NCBI RefSeq assembly: GCF_029953265.1
Contig: NZ_JASBAO010000001.1
Coordinates: 1,564,001 to 1,628,000 of the forward strand
DNA length: 64,000 bases
Direction: 5' to 3'
Origin: Commensalibacter oyaizuii
GTDB taxonomy: Bacteria; Pseudomonadota; Alphaproteobacteria; Acetobacterales; Acetobacteraceae
Shown here: piece after piece, positions 29,776 through 40,242 of the stretch
How the letters are laid out: each line of letters opens with the position of its first letter
Position numbering within the stretch: the stretch's first letter is position 1
The notes under the pieces: model-generated
Seen by the model: the letters and a program-made list of their open reading frames with translations, nothing else
Database searches by the model: none
Told to the model about the DNA's origin: nothing
Position numbers and translations under genes: made by a program

Positions 29776-31278
29776 ATGCGCAAAGCTCAATATATTATCG
29801 CATTGGATCAAGGAACAACATCAACACGCAGTATTATCTTCACCCCTACTGGCCAGGCTTTATCCGTCAGCAGACGTGAATTCCCTCAACATTACCCTAA
29901 ACTGGGATGGGTAGAGCATAATCCAGAAGACATCTGGAATGATGCCATTTTCACCATCAAAACAGCGATTAGCGAAGCCAAATTAGATAACAAAATTTCT
30001 GAAATTGCAGCCATTGGCATCACCAACCAACGTGAAACCGTTGTCTTATGGGACAAAGCCACTGGGAAACCTCTATACAATGCCATTGTCTGGCAAGATC
30101 GGCGTACCAGTGAATATTGCCAAAAATTAAAAGCCACGGGGATAGAACAAACCATTCATGAAAAAACAGGATTATTGCTAGACCCTTATTTTTCGGCAAC
30201 AAAGCTGGCATGGCTATTGGATAATGTTGCAAATGCACGTGCACGTGCAGAACGTGGAGAATTGGCCTTTGGTACTATCGACAGTTTTTTATTATGGCGT
30301 TTAACAGGCGGCAAAGTGCACGCAACGGACGCCACCAATGCCAGCCGTACGTTGTTATTTAATATCAAAACACAATCTTGGGATCCCGAGCTTTTGAAAA
30401 TCTTTAATATCCCTGAATCTCTACTACCAGAAGTTAAAGATAATAGTACATTATTTGGAACAACAAATTCTGAATTGTTTGGACACGCTATTCCCATTAT
30501 GGGCATGGCTGGCGATCAACAAGCAGCTTTAATTGGTCAGGCCTGTTTTGAACAAGGTATGACCAAAGCAACCTATGGTACAGGGTGCTTTATGTTGTTA
30601 AATACAGGGGATCAAATGGTGATCTCTCAAAATCGTATGCTAACCACAACAGCCTATCGATTAAATGGTAAACCAACCTACGCATTAGAAGGTTCTATTT
30701 TTGTTGCAGGTGCTGCAATCAAGTGGCTGCGTGATGGTATTGGGTTAATTACCCACGCTTCACAAACCAATGACATGGCAACACAAGTTGAAAATAACCA
30801 CGAAGTCTATATGGTTCCTGCTTTCGTGGGGTTAGGTGCCCCCCATTGGGCCCCCAATGCCAAAGCACTAATCACAGGGTTAACCTTTAATGCAACCGCA
30901 GCCCATGTTGCCAGAGCAGCCCTGGAATCCATTGCTTATCAAACTTATGATTTAGGCAAAGCAATGAAAAAAGACAGCAACAGCGACATCATGACCATTC
31001 GTGTCGATGGAGGCATGTCAGCCAATGATTGGTTCTGCCAATTCCTAGCTGATATTATGAATATTACGGTTGAAAGACCATCATATATCGAAACCACCGC
31101 CATGGGAGCAGCCTATTTAGCGGGAATGGCCAGTGGCATTTGGAACGATCTTTCCGATGTCTCCCAACACTGGGCACAAGGATCCACCTTCCGATCCAAT
31201 ATGAAAGAAGACGAAAGAACAAAAAAAATAAAAGGGTGGAATTTCGCTTTGAAGCAAGCCCTATTAACTGACGACTAA
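29776..31278 (+). CDS. glpK: Glycerol kinase
   Basis: Phosphorylates glycerol entering through GlpF, trapping it for GlpD. 500 residues from the ATG at 29776, which gives MRKAQYIIALDQGTTSTRS with the FGGY ATP motif at 10-17. A longer open frame starting inside glpF is not used. Other marks: GITNQRETVVLWDKATG, QDRRTSEYC, GMAGDQQAALIGQ and the C-terminal RVDGGMSANDWFCQ. Last gene of the operon, closed by a strong hairpin. Confidence 0.96.
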   Translation: MRKAQYIIALDQGTTSTRSIIFTPTGQALSVSRREFPQHYPKLGWVEHNPEDIWNDAIFTIKTAISEAKLDNKISEIAAIGITNQRETVVLWDKATGKPLYNAIVWQDRRTSEYCQKLKATGIEQTIHEKTGLLLDPYFSATKLAWLLDNVANARARAERGELAFGTIDSFLLWRLTGGKVHATDATNASRTLLFNIKTQSWDPELLKIFNIPESLLPEVKDNSTLFGTTNSELFGHAIPIMGMAGDQQAALIGQACFEQGMTKATYGTGCFMLLNTGDQMVISQNRMLTTTAYRLNGKPTYALEGSIFVAGAAIKWLRDGIGLITHASQTNDMATQVENNHEVYMVPAFVGLGAPHWAPNAKALITGLTFNATAAHVARAALESIAYQTYDLGKAMKKDSNSDIMTIRVDGGMSANDWFCQFLADIMNITVERPSYIETTAMGAAYLAGMASGIWNDLSDVSQHWAQGSTFRSNMKEDERTKKIKGWNFALKQALLTDD

Positions 31279-31289
31279 TTTGCACAGTA

Positions 31290-31321
31290 AAGTTTTCACG
31301 TATATTTACGTGAAAACTTTT
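31290..31321 (+). terminator. Terminator after glpK
   Basis: Perfect 13-bp stem AAGTTTTCACGTA (31290-31302) and TACGTGAAAACTT (31307-31319) with a 4-nt loop and T tail. The arms resemble half of a parS site, but the spacing and centre differ. Confidence 0.85.
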
Positions 31322-31361
31322 AATCTTAAAATTAGATTACGTTCAAGATTACTCTAATTCA

Positions 31362-33302
31362 TTAAAATACAATATTAACCTTATTAGGTTCTATTTGTGC
31401 CAACGAAACATTTTTTCTATTTAAAATTATACATTGTGCTTTGCTTTTTTTGTTTGCAATATACGCATTGTTATCTTTGTAAGACACTAACAGGTCACTT
31501 TGATTAACATTATATAAAGTAGCAATTAAGAGATTTTTTGAATTGATTTCTGTAATAGCATTACCCTGCATATTCGTTGAAATCTGGTAGTTATTTATAT
31601 GGTTTAACTGAATGTTCAAATATCCATCTTGGTTATCAAATGTTGCATCGCAATTACCTGATGAATATTCTAAACGCCCACCTGTCACTATAATTGAAGT
31701 TGTATAATCTTTGGCCTTCCCTTCTAGACTACTTATTACCTCAAAATTCTCAACGCCGGTCTGAATTGTTTGATTTGTTAAACCACCAACAACACGAATA
31801 GTTCGTTCCTGAAATGCATATCCTCCATAAATATGTTGCGACCCACCAGCAGTCTCATCAGTGGTGGCACCTTTAACCAATACTGAACCTTGACCATCAT
31901 TTACAGAATAGGAAATAAACCCCTTCCCAGCATTTAATACCAGCTTCGAAGTTTTTTTTCCGCTGTCAAGAACATTAAAGCGACCAGCATGACTATATAT
32001 ATTAACAGAACCATCAAAAAACGTCATAGAATTATAATATTGTTGTCCTTGACAATAAATATCATTTTGACCGCTAATATTGCGGATATATGTATAATCC
32101 CCGTTTAGATAAATCGTGTTTTTACAATCCCCTGTGATAACTGTACTATAAGATTTATTATTTGCGTTTATCACCACTTCATAATCAGAATTAAGATTCG
32201 TTGTATCAATCGTATCATTCCCATTACTGGTGACCTCATATTTTCGATGATTGGGCAAATTATTAGGAATATAAATAATTTTGTTCTTGATTGATGGTAA
32301 CGTTACAGTTTTAAATGCATTCGTATAATATCCATAATCACCATTATCAATAATCTGTATTTGCCCCTCAGGCGATGATGCAGAAAAAATCTGACTTTCA
32401 TCGTATGTCAAGATAGGATGAGCAGTATCAACAGACATTGCATTCCCCACAGAATCAGATTCTGGACCTGTATAATAACTACCTAATGACCAATTTTTCA
32501 TATCCAAAAAAATTGCAGCATTATCAGGATCTTTGTCAGCCATATATTTAGCCATTTGCAACAAAGCTTGATTTAAATTAATTTCTACATGATGCAATTC
32601 CCCTTTATCTTCTTTAAAAAGGATATACTGGCGAGCAGCATCATTAATGCCATCACGACCATTATGATAGGAATTTGCATTAAATATTGCCCCAGAGTAA
32701 TTCCCTTTCGAAATATTTGTGTATCCCGAAGGTTCACCGCGACTATCTGATAACATAACCTGCAAAAACATTCCAAAAACAGGAAGGTCAGTATTATAGT
32801 AAGGGGATTCAGGATCATTAAAAACGACTGTAAAACAATTACCTGTATATGCCGCACCAAATCCTTGACCAACACTAACCGTACGTATCCGTTGATAAAC
32901 AGATAATTTAATTAAATGATCGAACGTAAAAGATCGTCCTTTCACATAATACGAAAGAAATACGTCTCGAATATTTCCACCATTTACGGATAATCTATAT
33001 GTATAATCTTTTTCTGGTCCATAAACGACTAACCCACTCGATTCTTCTGAATTTCCAGTATGCCATGAATATAAAGCATCTCCCAAAAGAGCATCATAAT
33101 CAGCAGGGTTATTCATAATCGGTTGGGAAGGATCGAAAACATCAGAGGTTGGGGTGTGCCACTGTAAAAACCACCAATCTTGATCTTTTCCACCTTCCAT
33201 ATTGGGCAAATTGGGATGCTGAATTAATTGTCCATCATGATCGCCTAAATTAAATTTCAAATTTGGCCCTGTAATACTTGGGTCTGTACAAATATTCTTC
33301 AT
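31362..33302 (-). CDS. Unknown protein with Asn/Gly-rich probable beta-solenoid
   Basis: 646 residues, not recognised. The N-terminal half (to about 330) is a globular region rich in Tyr, Asp and Trp (QDWWFLQWHTP, YSWHTGNSEESSGLVVYGP). From about 340 to the end, short beta-like stretches with many Asn, Asp, Gly and Ser repeat (for example NGNDTIDTTNLNSDYEVVIN and TIYLNGDYTYIRN), as in secreted adhesins or parallel beta-helix proteins. There is no N-terminal signal peptide and no clear RTX nonapeptide, so export, if any, would be by another route. The start is supported by AAGG 6 bp before the ATG. Flanked by the glpK terminator and a 526-bp AT-rich region, it stands alone. A surface or secreted role is an inference. 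Confidence 0.55.
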   Translation of the reverse strand: MKNICTDPSITGPNLKFNLGDHDGQLIQHPNLPNMEGGKDQDWWFLQWHTPTSDVFDPSQPIMNNPADYDALLGDALYSWHTGNSEESSGLVVYGPEKDYTYRLSVNGGNIRDVFLSYYVKGRSFTFDHLIKLSVYQRIRTVSVGQGFGAAYTGNCFTVVFNDPESPYYNTDLPVFGMFLQVMLSDSRGEPSGYTNISKGNYSGAIFNANSYHNGRDGINDAARQYILFKEDKGELHHVEINLNQALLQMAKYMADKDPDNAAIFLDMKNWSLGSYYTGPESDSVGNAMSVDTAHPILTYDESQIFSASSPEGQIQIIDNGDYGYYTNAFKTVTLPSIKNKIIYIPNNLPNHRKYEVTSNGNDTIDTTNLNSDYEVVINANNKSYSTVITGDCKNTIYLNGDYTYIRNISGQNDIYCQGQQYYNSMTFFDGSVNIYSHAGRFNVLDSGKKTSKLVLNAGKGFISYSVNDGQGSVLVKGATTDETAGGSQHIYGGYAFQERTIRVVGGLTNQTIQTGVENFEVISSLEGKAKDYTTSIIVTGGRLEYSSGNCDATFDNQDGYLNIQLNHINNYQISTNMQGNAITEINSKNLLIATLYNVNQSDLLVSYKDNNAYIANKKSKAQCIILNRKNVSLAQIEPNKVNIVF

Positions 33303-33772
33303 AAAAAACCTTAAAATTAAATAAAATATAAAAAAATTTATAAAAAAATAGTATATACATAGTAAATGTAAATAATATTTATGATATATATTATATCATA
33401 TAAGATTATTTATTTTTAAATTTAAATTTTTACTTATTTTTATTATAAATATACAAGTATTAAAGTTATTATGAATATTACGATACTAAGGATATCAACT
33501 ACATTAAAATCGTGGGTAAACCTCTCCACGCCTTAATGCATATGAATAAAGTAGCATATGACTGCTATAATAATTTTTATAATGAATCTATGCAGCCAAA
33601 TATCGCTCTGTAGCACTTGTGATTGAAATAATTATTTAAAATAATATTGTTAACCTAAAGCCGTGCAATAAATGTGAAATATGCACAACCTAAACCTACC
33701 ATCACTAAATAATCAGTAAAACTAAACTTACAAACAGTATCTCAATATCTTGAAGCAAGAATTTACAACTAC
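33303..33772. other. AT-rich gene-free region upstream of the 646-residue protein gene
   Basis: About 470 bp with no credible gene. The left 150 bp are almost only A and T and probably contain the promoter of the minus-strand gene at 31362-33302. The middle holds less AT-rich sequence (33500-33620) that may be the remnant of a lost gene, but no family could be recognised. Confidence 0.4.
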
Positions 33773-33810
33773 AAAAAAAGGGCATACCTCAATACAAGGT
33801 ATGCCCCTTT
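33773..33810 (-). terminator. Terminator of the RND efflux operon
   Basis: Read on the minus strand: GGGCATACCT, 7-nt loop, AGGTATGCCC, followed by seven T. A classic intrinsic terminator 19 bp after the outer-membrane lipoprotein gene. Confidence 0.88.
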
Positions 33811-33828
33811 ATAATCAAAAATATAAGT

Positions 33829-35358
33829 TTATTTTTTTACGATCGAAGATGTCGTGCTTGCAGTATTGATTGCAGAAGACTGATAATCTGTATCAGCACT
33901 CCAACCACCACCCAACGTTTTGTATAATGTAGAAAGACTTTGCATATACTGCAAACGAGATTGGATGGCTGAGACCTTTGCCGTCAATAACGTTCTTTGT
34001 GCAACCAAAGTACTCAAGTAACTATCAATCCCATTTTTAAAACGCGCAAATGAAAGTTGGTAATCTTTCTGACTGGCTTTGACATTTTCAATATCAGCCC
34101 CCCATTTTTCCTTTAAAGTGGCTCTGGCAGATAATGAGTCGGCAACCTCTTTAAAAGCGGTCTGAACAACATATTGATAATGAGCAGCAGCAGCGCGAGC
34201 CTTTGCCTTCGCCGTTCTTAACTGAGCCAAGTTCTGACCTTCATCCAAGAGCGGCACCGTTATTTTGGGCATTACAGACCATGCAGCAGAATAAGGCCCA
34301 AACATCTGTGCAAAAGTACTACCTGCAGTCCCTCCACTTGTTGTTAACTGAATAGAAGGGAAAAATGCAGCACGTGCATATCCAATATTTGCATTTGCTT
34401 CTTTTAACAAATGTTCCGCTTGGCGAATATCAGGACGACGTTCCAACAGATCTGAAGGCAGACCAGATGCAACTTCTGGCATCGATACAAATTGATCCAA
34501 AGAAGGGTTAGGCCCAACGGACTGTAACACAGAAGCTGGGATTGGTTGCCCCACCAACAAGGTCAAGCTATTCATATCATTTGCAACAGTATTTAAATAA
34601 ACTTGCTCTTGACTTTTAGCCTCTTGCAGTAATTCAACAGCTTGAGCAACAGCTTGAGCGTTTTGTTGACCGTATCTATGCATACCCTTGATTAAATTTA
34701 AATTACTTTGGCGATTTTGGATACTTTGTTGGATGGTTCGTAAACTATCCATATCCGCAAGCCACGCCATATACGTATTTGCAACTTCACTGATTAAAGA
34801 TATTTGCACAGAAATAGTGTTTTCTTGTTGTGCTAAATAACTTTCTCTGGCAGCTCGGGTCAAACTGCGAACATGGTCAAACAAATCAATTTCATAGTTC
34901 GAAATACCAAGCCCTGTTGAAAGCGAATTAGAGTGAACTGACCTTGCCCCACCGACACCAAATGTTTTACCGGGGCTTGTTTGATAAGAAGCCCCTGCAT
35001 TTGCATCGATTGTTGGGAAAATCTCACCCCTTTGCCGGATGTAACTGGCGTGACTGGCTGTAATATTTTCAATCGCTTCACGCAAGTTACGGTTATTTGA
35101 CAAAGACATTGCAATCAACTGACTTAACACAGGATCACGGAAAAAAACTTTCCATCCCACATTATAAGCCTGTGGTAATTTTGCCCCCTGTGTAAGCGGT
35201 GGTCCATAGGATGGCCCAATGGGCCAATCCCTTGCAATCGATGCATCAGGACGCTTATATTCAGGGCTCATGTTACATGCAGCAACCGATATTAACATCA
35301 AGGATACAACCGCTCCTTGCAAGGATTTTATGAAAACCTTGTTGCGTTTTATAACCAT
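33829..35358 (-). CDS. RND efflux outer-membrane lipoprotein (NodT/OprM family)
   Basis: Outer-membrane exit duct of a tripartite drug/solvent pump. 509 residues with a lipoprotein signal ending in the lipobox VAAC (Cys28), so lipid-anchored, then two TolC-like repeats. The GLPSDLLERRPDIRQAEHLL motif in the middle is the family signature. It is the third gene of the minus-strand operon adaptor-permease-channel, starting 4 bp after the permease gene, and is followed by a strong terminator. Confidence 0.93.
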   Translation of the reverse strand: MVIKRNKVFIKSLQGAVVSLMLISVAACNMSPEYKRPDASIARDWPIGPSYGPPLTQGAKLPQAYNVGWKVFFRDPVLSQLIAMSLSNNRNLREAIENITASHASYIRQRGEIFPTIDANAGASYQTSPGKTFGVGGARSVHSNSLSTGLGISNYEIDLFDHVRSLTRAARESYLAQQENTISVQISLISEVANTYMAWLADMDSLRTIQQSIQNRQSNLNLIKGMHRYGQQNAQAVAQAVELLQEAKSQEQVYLNTVANDMNSLTLLVGQPIPASVLQSVGPNPSLDQFVSMPEVASGLPSDLLERRPDIRQAEHLLKEANANIGYARAAFFPSIQLTTSGGTAGSTFAQMFGPYSAAWSVMPKITVPLLDEGQNLAQLRTAKAKARAAAAHYQYVVQTAFKEVADSLSARATLKEKWGADIENVKASQKDYQLSFARFKNGIDSYLSTLVAQRTLLTAKVSAIQSRLQYMQSLSTLYKTLGGGWSADTDYQSSAINTASTTSSIVKK

Positions 35359-35362
35359 TCTC

Positions 35363-38300
35363 TTATTCCCGTTCCTGGTTGGTCGCTACAGTATTTTGAT
35401 TAAGTGGGTGTGGTTTGACTTTAAATAAATTCAATACAACGATAAAGAAAACCGGCACGAAATATAGTGCCAACAACGTTGCCGTAATCACCCCACCAAC
35501 AACACTGGTACCAATGGCTACATGGCTGGCTGCACCAGCCCCTTTCGCAATTGCCAAAGGAACAACCCCAATAACAAACGCCAAAGACGTCATTAAAATC
35601 GGACGAATACGTTCCCTTGCTGCTAAAACTGCGGATTCTTCTAGTGTTTTACCAGCATCAAAATGCTCTTTGGCAAATTCAACAATCAAAATCGCGTTTT
35701 TCGCAGCCAATCCAACCGTCGTTAACAACCCAACTTGAAAATAGATGTCATTATCAATCCCACGCAGATAGGTTGCTGCTGCGGCCCCAATAATACCCAA
35801 AGGCGCAACTAAGAGCACAGCAAACGGAATAGCCCAGCTTTCATACAACGCAGCCAAAGATAAAAAGACCGCTAATATAGACACAGCGTAAAGTTTACCT
35901 GCTTGCCCTGAGGATTTAACTTGCTCAAACGACATTCCTGTCCATTCATAGCCAATCCCCTTGCCTAATTCATCAGCGTAACCTTCAATAATCTTCATTG
36001 CAGTACCAGTACTAATACCTGGTGCCCCCTGTCCCATGATTTCATAAGAAGGATAACCGTTATAAGTCTCAACCTTTTGAGAGGTCATTTTCCATTCACC
36101 ACTGACAAAAGCGGTTAAAGGCACCATATTACCATTATTGTTACGAACAAACCAACGACGTAAATCATCAGGGGCCATACGGGATTTAATTTCACCCTGC
36201 ACGAAAACATGCTTAACACGGCCTCTAAGATTGAACAAACCTGCATCAGAGGACCCTAAAGCAATCGATAATGTCTGGTTAATATCATCAATGCTAACCC
36301 CTTGGGTATGAGCTTTGTCTCGATCAATATTGAAATAATACTGTTGAGCATCAGGAAGCCCATTAGCACGTACAGCAACCAAACGATGATCTGCCCTAGC
36401 TTTTTTTAACAATTGATCCCTTGCTTTTGCAAAAGCAACATCATCTAAATGCCCACGATTTTGTAATTCAAAGTCAAACCCAGTCGCAGACCCTAAATCC
36501 ATAACTGGAGGGGGAATAAATGCCAAAATATTAGCACCAGGAACCGCGGATAACGCCCTCATCGCTCTTGTTGCAATCGCTTGCGCAGACGCTTCTGGAT
36601 TCCCTGTACGTAGATGAAAGTCTTTTAAACGGGCAACACCAAAAGAAGCACTTTGTGCCTGCCCACCAAAGTTAAATCCAACAGCGGTAAATGCGAAATC
36701 TACATATTTCTTTTCTTTATTAATGAAATAATCTGTGATTTTTTTATTTACACCTGCTGTCATAGCAGCTGATGCACCAGGGCTTAACGAAGCCTGTGTG
36801 AAAACAACCCCTTGATCTTCATCTGGCAAAAACCCTTCTGGCAGCGCATGGAAAATAGCTAATGCACCCGCAGTCAATCCAACATATACGATCATGGTAA
36901 TCCGAGTATGATGAATCATACCCTTCACCCCTTTGATGTATCCATTGACCATTTTTTCAAAGCCAGAGTTAAATTTAGTGAAAAACCAGCCATGTTTTTC
37001 ACCTTTTTCTTTAGCCTTTAGGATCGTTGCACATAGTGCAGGGGTAAAAATCAATGCAACTACAACAGATAACCCCATCGCAGCGACAATACTAATCGAA
37101 AATTGACGATAAACCACCCCAGCAGAACCACTAAAGAATGCCATAGGAATAAAGACAACAGATAATACCAATGCAATACCAACGAGGGCGCCACTAATTT
37201 GATCCATTGATTTTTGGGTTGCAGATTTAGGATCGCTATGATCCTCTTCCATCACACGTTCAACGTTTTCAACCACAACGATAGCATCATCAACCAATAA
37301 CCCAATGGCCAGCACCATGGCTAACATGGTTAAGGTATTGATCGAAAACCCTGCCATTTCTAATATTGCGAATGTTCCTAATAAAACTACAGGAACAGCA
37401 ATTGTCGGAACAAATGTTGCCCTTAAATTCTGTAGAAACACATACATAACCACGATCACCAAAATAATCGCAATGACAAGGGTTTCAACCACCTCTTCCA
37501 TTGATTCAATAACGAATTCAGACGTATCCAAAGGATAACGATATGTTGTATTCGGTGGAAAATATTTAGAAAGCTCTTTAATTTTGGCATGAATGGCATC
37601 TGCCAATGCCAACTGATTGGCACCAGGGGCCAATTTTACACCAAATGCCGCAACAGGGCTGTTATTTAACAAACCAACAGGTTGATAGGTCATTGGGCCA
37701 AGGCCTACTTCGGCCACATCTTTTAACCGAATACGAGCACCATTTGTTTGTGTTTTGATAACAATATTTTTAAATTCCTCAGGGGTTACAAGACGTCTAA
37801 CGCCCCCTGTATAAATATCAAAACGTTGATCAGGTAATGCTGGTAATTTACCAAATTCACCCAAAGGCTGCTCAGAGTTTTGAGAGGCAATCTCATTCAT
37901 CACATCCGTTGGATTAAGTTGATAATCATGCAACTTATCAGGATCCAGCCATACGCGCATCGCATATTCAGAAGAAAAGGGCGTATAATCTCCCAATCCG
38001 TTTAATCGAGTAATTGGATTTTGCACATCACTTGCCAACAGATCACCCAACGCACCTTCGTTCATGGTGTTATCTGAAGATTGAATAGCAAAGATCATCA
38101 TATTACTTTTATTGGATTTTGAAATACGAATACCTTGCAAAGCCACAGTAGACGGTAATAAAGAACGTGCAACATCCACACGGTTCAAAACCTGCACCTG
38201 CGCAACGTCAGGGTTCGTACCTTGGGAAAAAGTCAACGTAATTGTTGCAGTACCATCGGCGTTGGCAACCGTTGACATATATTCCATATTATCCAAACCA

Positions 38301-38515
38301 TACAGATTCTGACTGACAGGATCAATGATCGTTCTTTGAACTGTATCAGCTGTTGCACCTGGATAAGTAAAACTTAAAGTAATAGGTGGAGGGGCAATGG
38401 CAGGCCATTGAGCAATGGGCAATGTTATAATTGCAATCATTCCAATCATCGAGATAAGAATAGCAATTACCCAAGCAAAGATAGGCCTGTCGATAAAAAA
38501 ACGCGACAACGACAT
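35363..38515 (-). CDS. RND multidrug efflux permease (AcrB/MexB family, HAE1)
   Basis: Proton-driven inner-membrane pump of 1050 residues, the full HAE1 length. The N-terminus FFIDRPIFAWVIAILISMIG is typical. The proton-relay pair is in GLLVDDAIVVVENVER (two adjacent Asp in helix 4), and the C-terminal half carries the second membrane bundle with GLAAKNAILIVEFAKE. Two large periplasmic loops are present. It lies between its adaptor (23 bp upstream) and channel. Substrates cannot be told from sequence; relatives export drugs, dyes, bile salts and solvents. Confidence 0.95.
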   Translation of the reverse strand: MSLSRFFIDRPIFAWVIAILISMIGMIAIITLPIAQWPAIAPPPITLSFTYPGATADTVQRTIIDPVSQNLYGLDNMEYMSTVANADGTATITLTFSQGTNPDVAQVQVLNRVDVARSLLPSTVALQGIRISKSNKSNMMIFAIQSSDNTMNEGALGDLLASDVQNPITRLNGLGDYTPFSSEYAMRVWLDPDKLHDYQLNPTDVMNEIASQNSEQPLGEFGKLPALPDQRFDIYTGGVRRLVTPEEFKNIVIKTQTNGARIRLKDVAEVGLGPMTYQPVGLLNNSPVAAFGVKLAPGANQLALADAIHAKIKELSKYFPPNTTYRYPLDTSEFVIESMEEVVETLVIAIILVIVVMYVFLQNLRATFVPTIAVPVVLLGTFAILEMAGFSINTLTMLAMVLAIGLLVDDAIVVVENVERVMEEDHSDPKSATQKSMDQISGALVGIALVLSVVFIPMAFFSGSAGVVYRQFSISIVAAMGLSVVVALIFTPALCATILKAKEKGEKHGWFFTKFNSGFEKMVNGYIKGVKGMIHHTRITMIVYVGLTAGALAIFHALPEGFLPDEDQGVVFTQASLSPGASAAMTAGVNKKITDYFINKEKKYVDFAFTAVGFNFGGQAQSASFGVARLKDFHLRTGNPEASAQAIATRAMRALSAVPGANILAFIPPPVMDLGSATGFDFELQNRGHLDDVAFAKARDQLLKKARADHRLVAVRANGLPDAQQYYFNIDRDKAHTQGVSIDDINQTLSIALGSSDAGLFNLRGRVKHVFVQGEIKSRMAPDDLRRWFVRNNNGNMVPLTAFVSGEWKMTSQKVETYNGYPSYEIMGQGAPGISTGTAMKIIEGYADELGKGIGYEWTGMSFEQVKSSGQAGKLYAVSILAVFLSLAALYESWAIPFAVLLVAPLGIIGAAAATYLRGIDNDIYFQVGLLTTVGLAAKNAILIVEFAKEHFDAGKTLEESAVLAARERIRPILMTSLAFVIGVVPLAIAKGAGAASHVAIGTSVVGGVITATLLALYFVPVFFIVVLNLFKVKPHPLNQNTVATNQERE

Positions 38516-38538
38516 ATTAAAATTCCAGATATAACAAC

Positions 38539-39705
38539 TTAAATTGGCACTTCACCGACGGGGGTGCGCCCTTCTTCTGCTTTTACTTTTTGACCAGGAC
38601 TGTATGATGTTGGGTTACTAACCAAAACGCGATCACCGGCTTGAATACCCTTGGTTACAACCCAATAAGTTTCCTGCAAACGTTCCAACCCAATCTCACG
38701 GCGTTCAATAACATTGTCTTTATTAATAATATAAAGATATGGCTTGTTATCTAATGCTCTCATAATTCCTTCTTGTGGAACCAAAAAGGCCGTTTGCATT
38801 CCCTCATGCATAATTGCACGTACATACATTCCAGATAATAATAATTTATCGGGGTTACGAACAATTGCACGTTGGATAACAGATCCTGTTTCCTGATCTG
38901 TAACCACTTCTGTAAACAATAGATTTGCTTGCAATGGATATCGGGTATTATCTTCCAAAATCAAATCGATAGGAACATGCGCCGATCCCCGCAGAGTTTG
39001 TAACTTACCATCTGCTAAACGAGAGCGTAGACGCAACTGCTCAACAGTGGGCTCAATAATATCTACGAAAACAGGGTCAAGTTGGGTAATAATTGCAACA
39101 GGATTTGCTTGGTTAGTTGCCATTAATGCACCTTGCGTTTTAATAGAGCGACTGATCCGCCCTGAAATCGTTGCATTGATTCCTGTATATTCTAAATCTA
39201 ATTCGGCTTGGCGGACTGCGGCGCGATCACTTTCGATCGTAGCTTTTGTTGCTTCTTGGGCGGCTAATGTGTCGTCATAATCCTGACGGCTAACTGCATC
39301 CATATTTTTCAAAGGCGCATAACGTTTTAATTTTAACGTTTGAGCTCTAAATGTTGCAAGATCGCTATTTAATTTTCCTTGAGCATTTTTTAATGCTGCT
39401 TGATAAGGTCTAGGGTCAACTTGATATAATTGTTGCCCTTGAAAGACATCTGTACCTTCTTCAAATAGTCGCTTATAAAGGTACCCGTTAACCTGGGGAC
39501 GAACTTCTGAAACCCGCATGGGGGTAATACGTCCTGTTAACTCAACTAATAATTCCACCTCTTGTGGATGAACCGTTACAAAATTTGCATTCGGTATTGG
39601 CTGAGTAGCTTTCTGTTTTTTACATGCAGTAAGTGGCAATAATAAAACAAGAAATACAGCACACTCCTTGTGCCATTTAGTAAAGAAAGAATCTGTTATT
39701 GTCAC
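38539..39705 (-). CDS. RND efflux periplasmic adaptor (AcrA/MexA family)
   Basis: Membrane-fusion protein joining the permease to the outer-membrane channel. 388 residues with a lipoprotein signal ending at LTAC (Cys28), a lipoyl-like region (VRPQVNGYLYKRLFEEGTDV), an alpha-hairpin and a beta-barrel domain, in family order. The start is GTG at 39705 behind AGGGAAG. First gene of the operon. No TetR- or MarR-type regulator is beside it, but a 14-bp palindrome lies 47-60 bp upstream. Confidence 0.94.
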   Translation of the reverse strand: MTITDSFFTKWHKECAVFLVLLLPLTACKKQKATQPIPNANFVTVHPQEVELLVELTGRITPMRVSEVRPQVNGYLYKRLFEEGTDVFQGQQLYQVDPRPYQAALKNAQGKLNSDLATFRAQTLKLKRYAPLKNMDAVSRQDYDDTLAAQEATKATIESDRAAVRQAELDLEYTGINATISGRISRSIKTQGALMATNQANPVAIITQLDPVFVDIIEPTVEQLRLRSRLADGKLQTLRGSAHVPIDLILEDNTRYPLQANLLFTEVVTDQETGSVIQRAIVRNPDKLLLSGMYVRAIMHEGMQTAFLVPQEGIMRALDNKPYLYIINKDNVIERREIGLERLQETYWVVTKGIQAGDRVLVSNPTSYSPGQKVKAEEGRTPVGEVPI

Positions 39706-40242
39706 TTTTCTTCCCTATTTCCTTTAAAACAGTAGTTATTTGCTTTTACAAGCTTTTATAAAAGCATGCTTCTACAAACCGATAAATATATTTCGTTATT
39801 ATTTTTTTAATTCCTACAAAAGAGGCTTGTGCACTCTTAGTTACTTTACCATATAACATATATAGACCTTAAATTAGCAATAAATAATTTCATTTTTTGA
39901 AACGTGTTCAATTATAAAACGAATTAAAAAGCGAAACTAAATAAAAAAAACGATGTGTAAAACCTAAAGATAGGCCTAATAATCAGCATATTAATAAATA
40001 TATTAATCATTGTATACTCAAAACAAAAAGCTAATTTTATGGTCGTAATTCAATAAGCTTATATAAAAAATTCATAAATAAAATAGTTGTTAAGATTATG
40101 ACGAAAAATCGATATCTCAACATCGTTCTTTTTTAGTTATAAAAGTAAATTTAGAGCAAATTCTTAAGAAAAAATTGTCTATTTATAAAATTAGCTTATA
40201 TAAGAAAAAAGGAAAGAAGATGAATAAGGGAAATAATATATA
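39706..40242. promoter_or_regulatory. Divergent AT-rich region, RND operon / yggT
   Basis: 537 bp without a gene, between divergent genes, so expected to carry both promoters. The perfect 14-bp palindrome GCTTTTATAAAAGC (39752-39765) lies 47-60 bp upstream of the adaptor start codon and could be an operator. The rest is very AT-rich with no recognisable RNA or ORF. Confidence 0.45.

Noticed and set aside
31290-31319. Third parS-like sequence (TTTCACGTA ... TACGTGAAA)
   Set aside because: The half-sites are split by a 4-nt loop and the centre differs from the 16-bp parS. It is the glpK terminator stem.
33500-33620. Possible transposase remnant in the gene-free region
   Set aside because: No recognisable motif or terminal repeats could be found in the translated sequence; calling it would be a guess.
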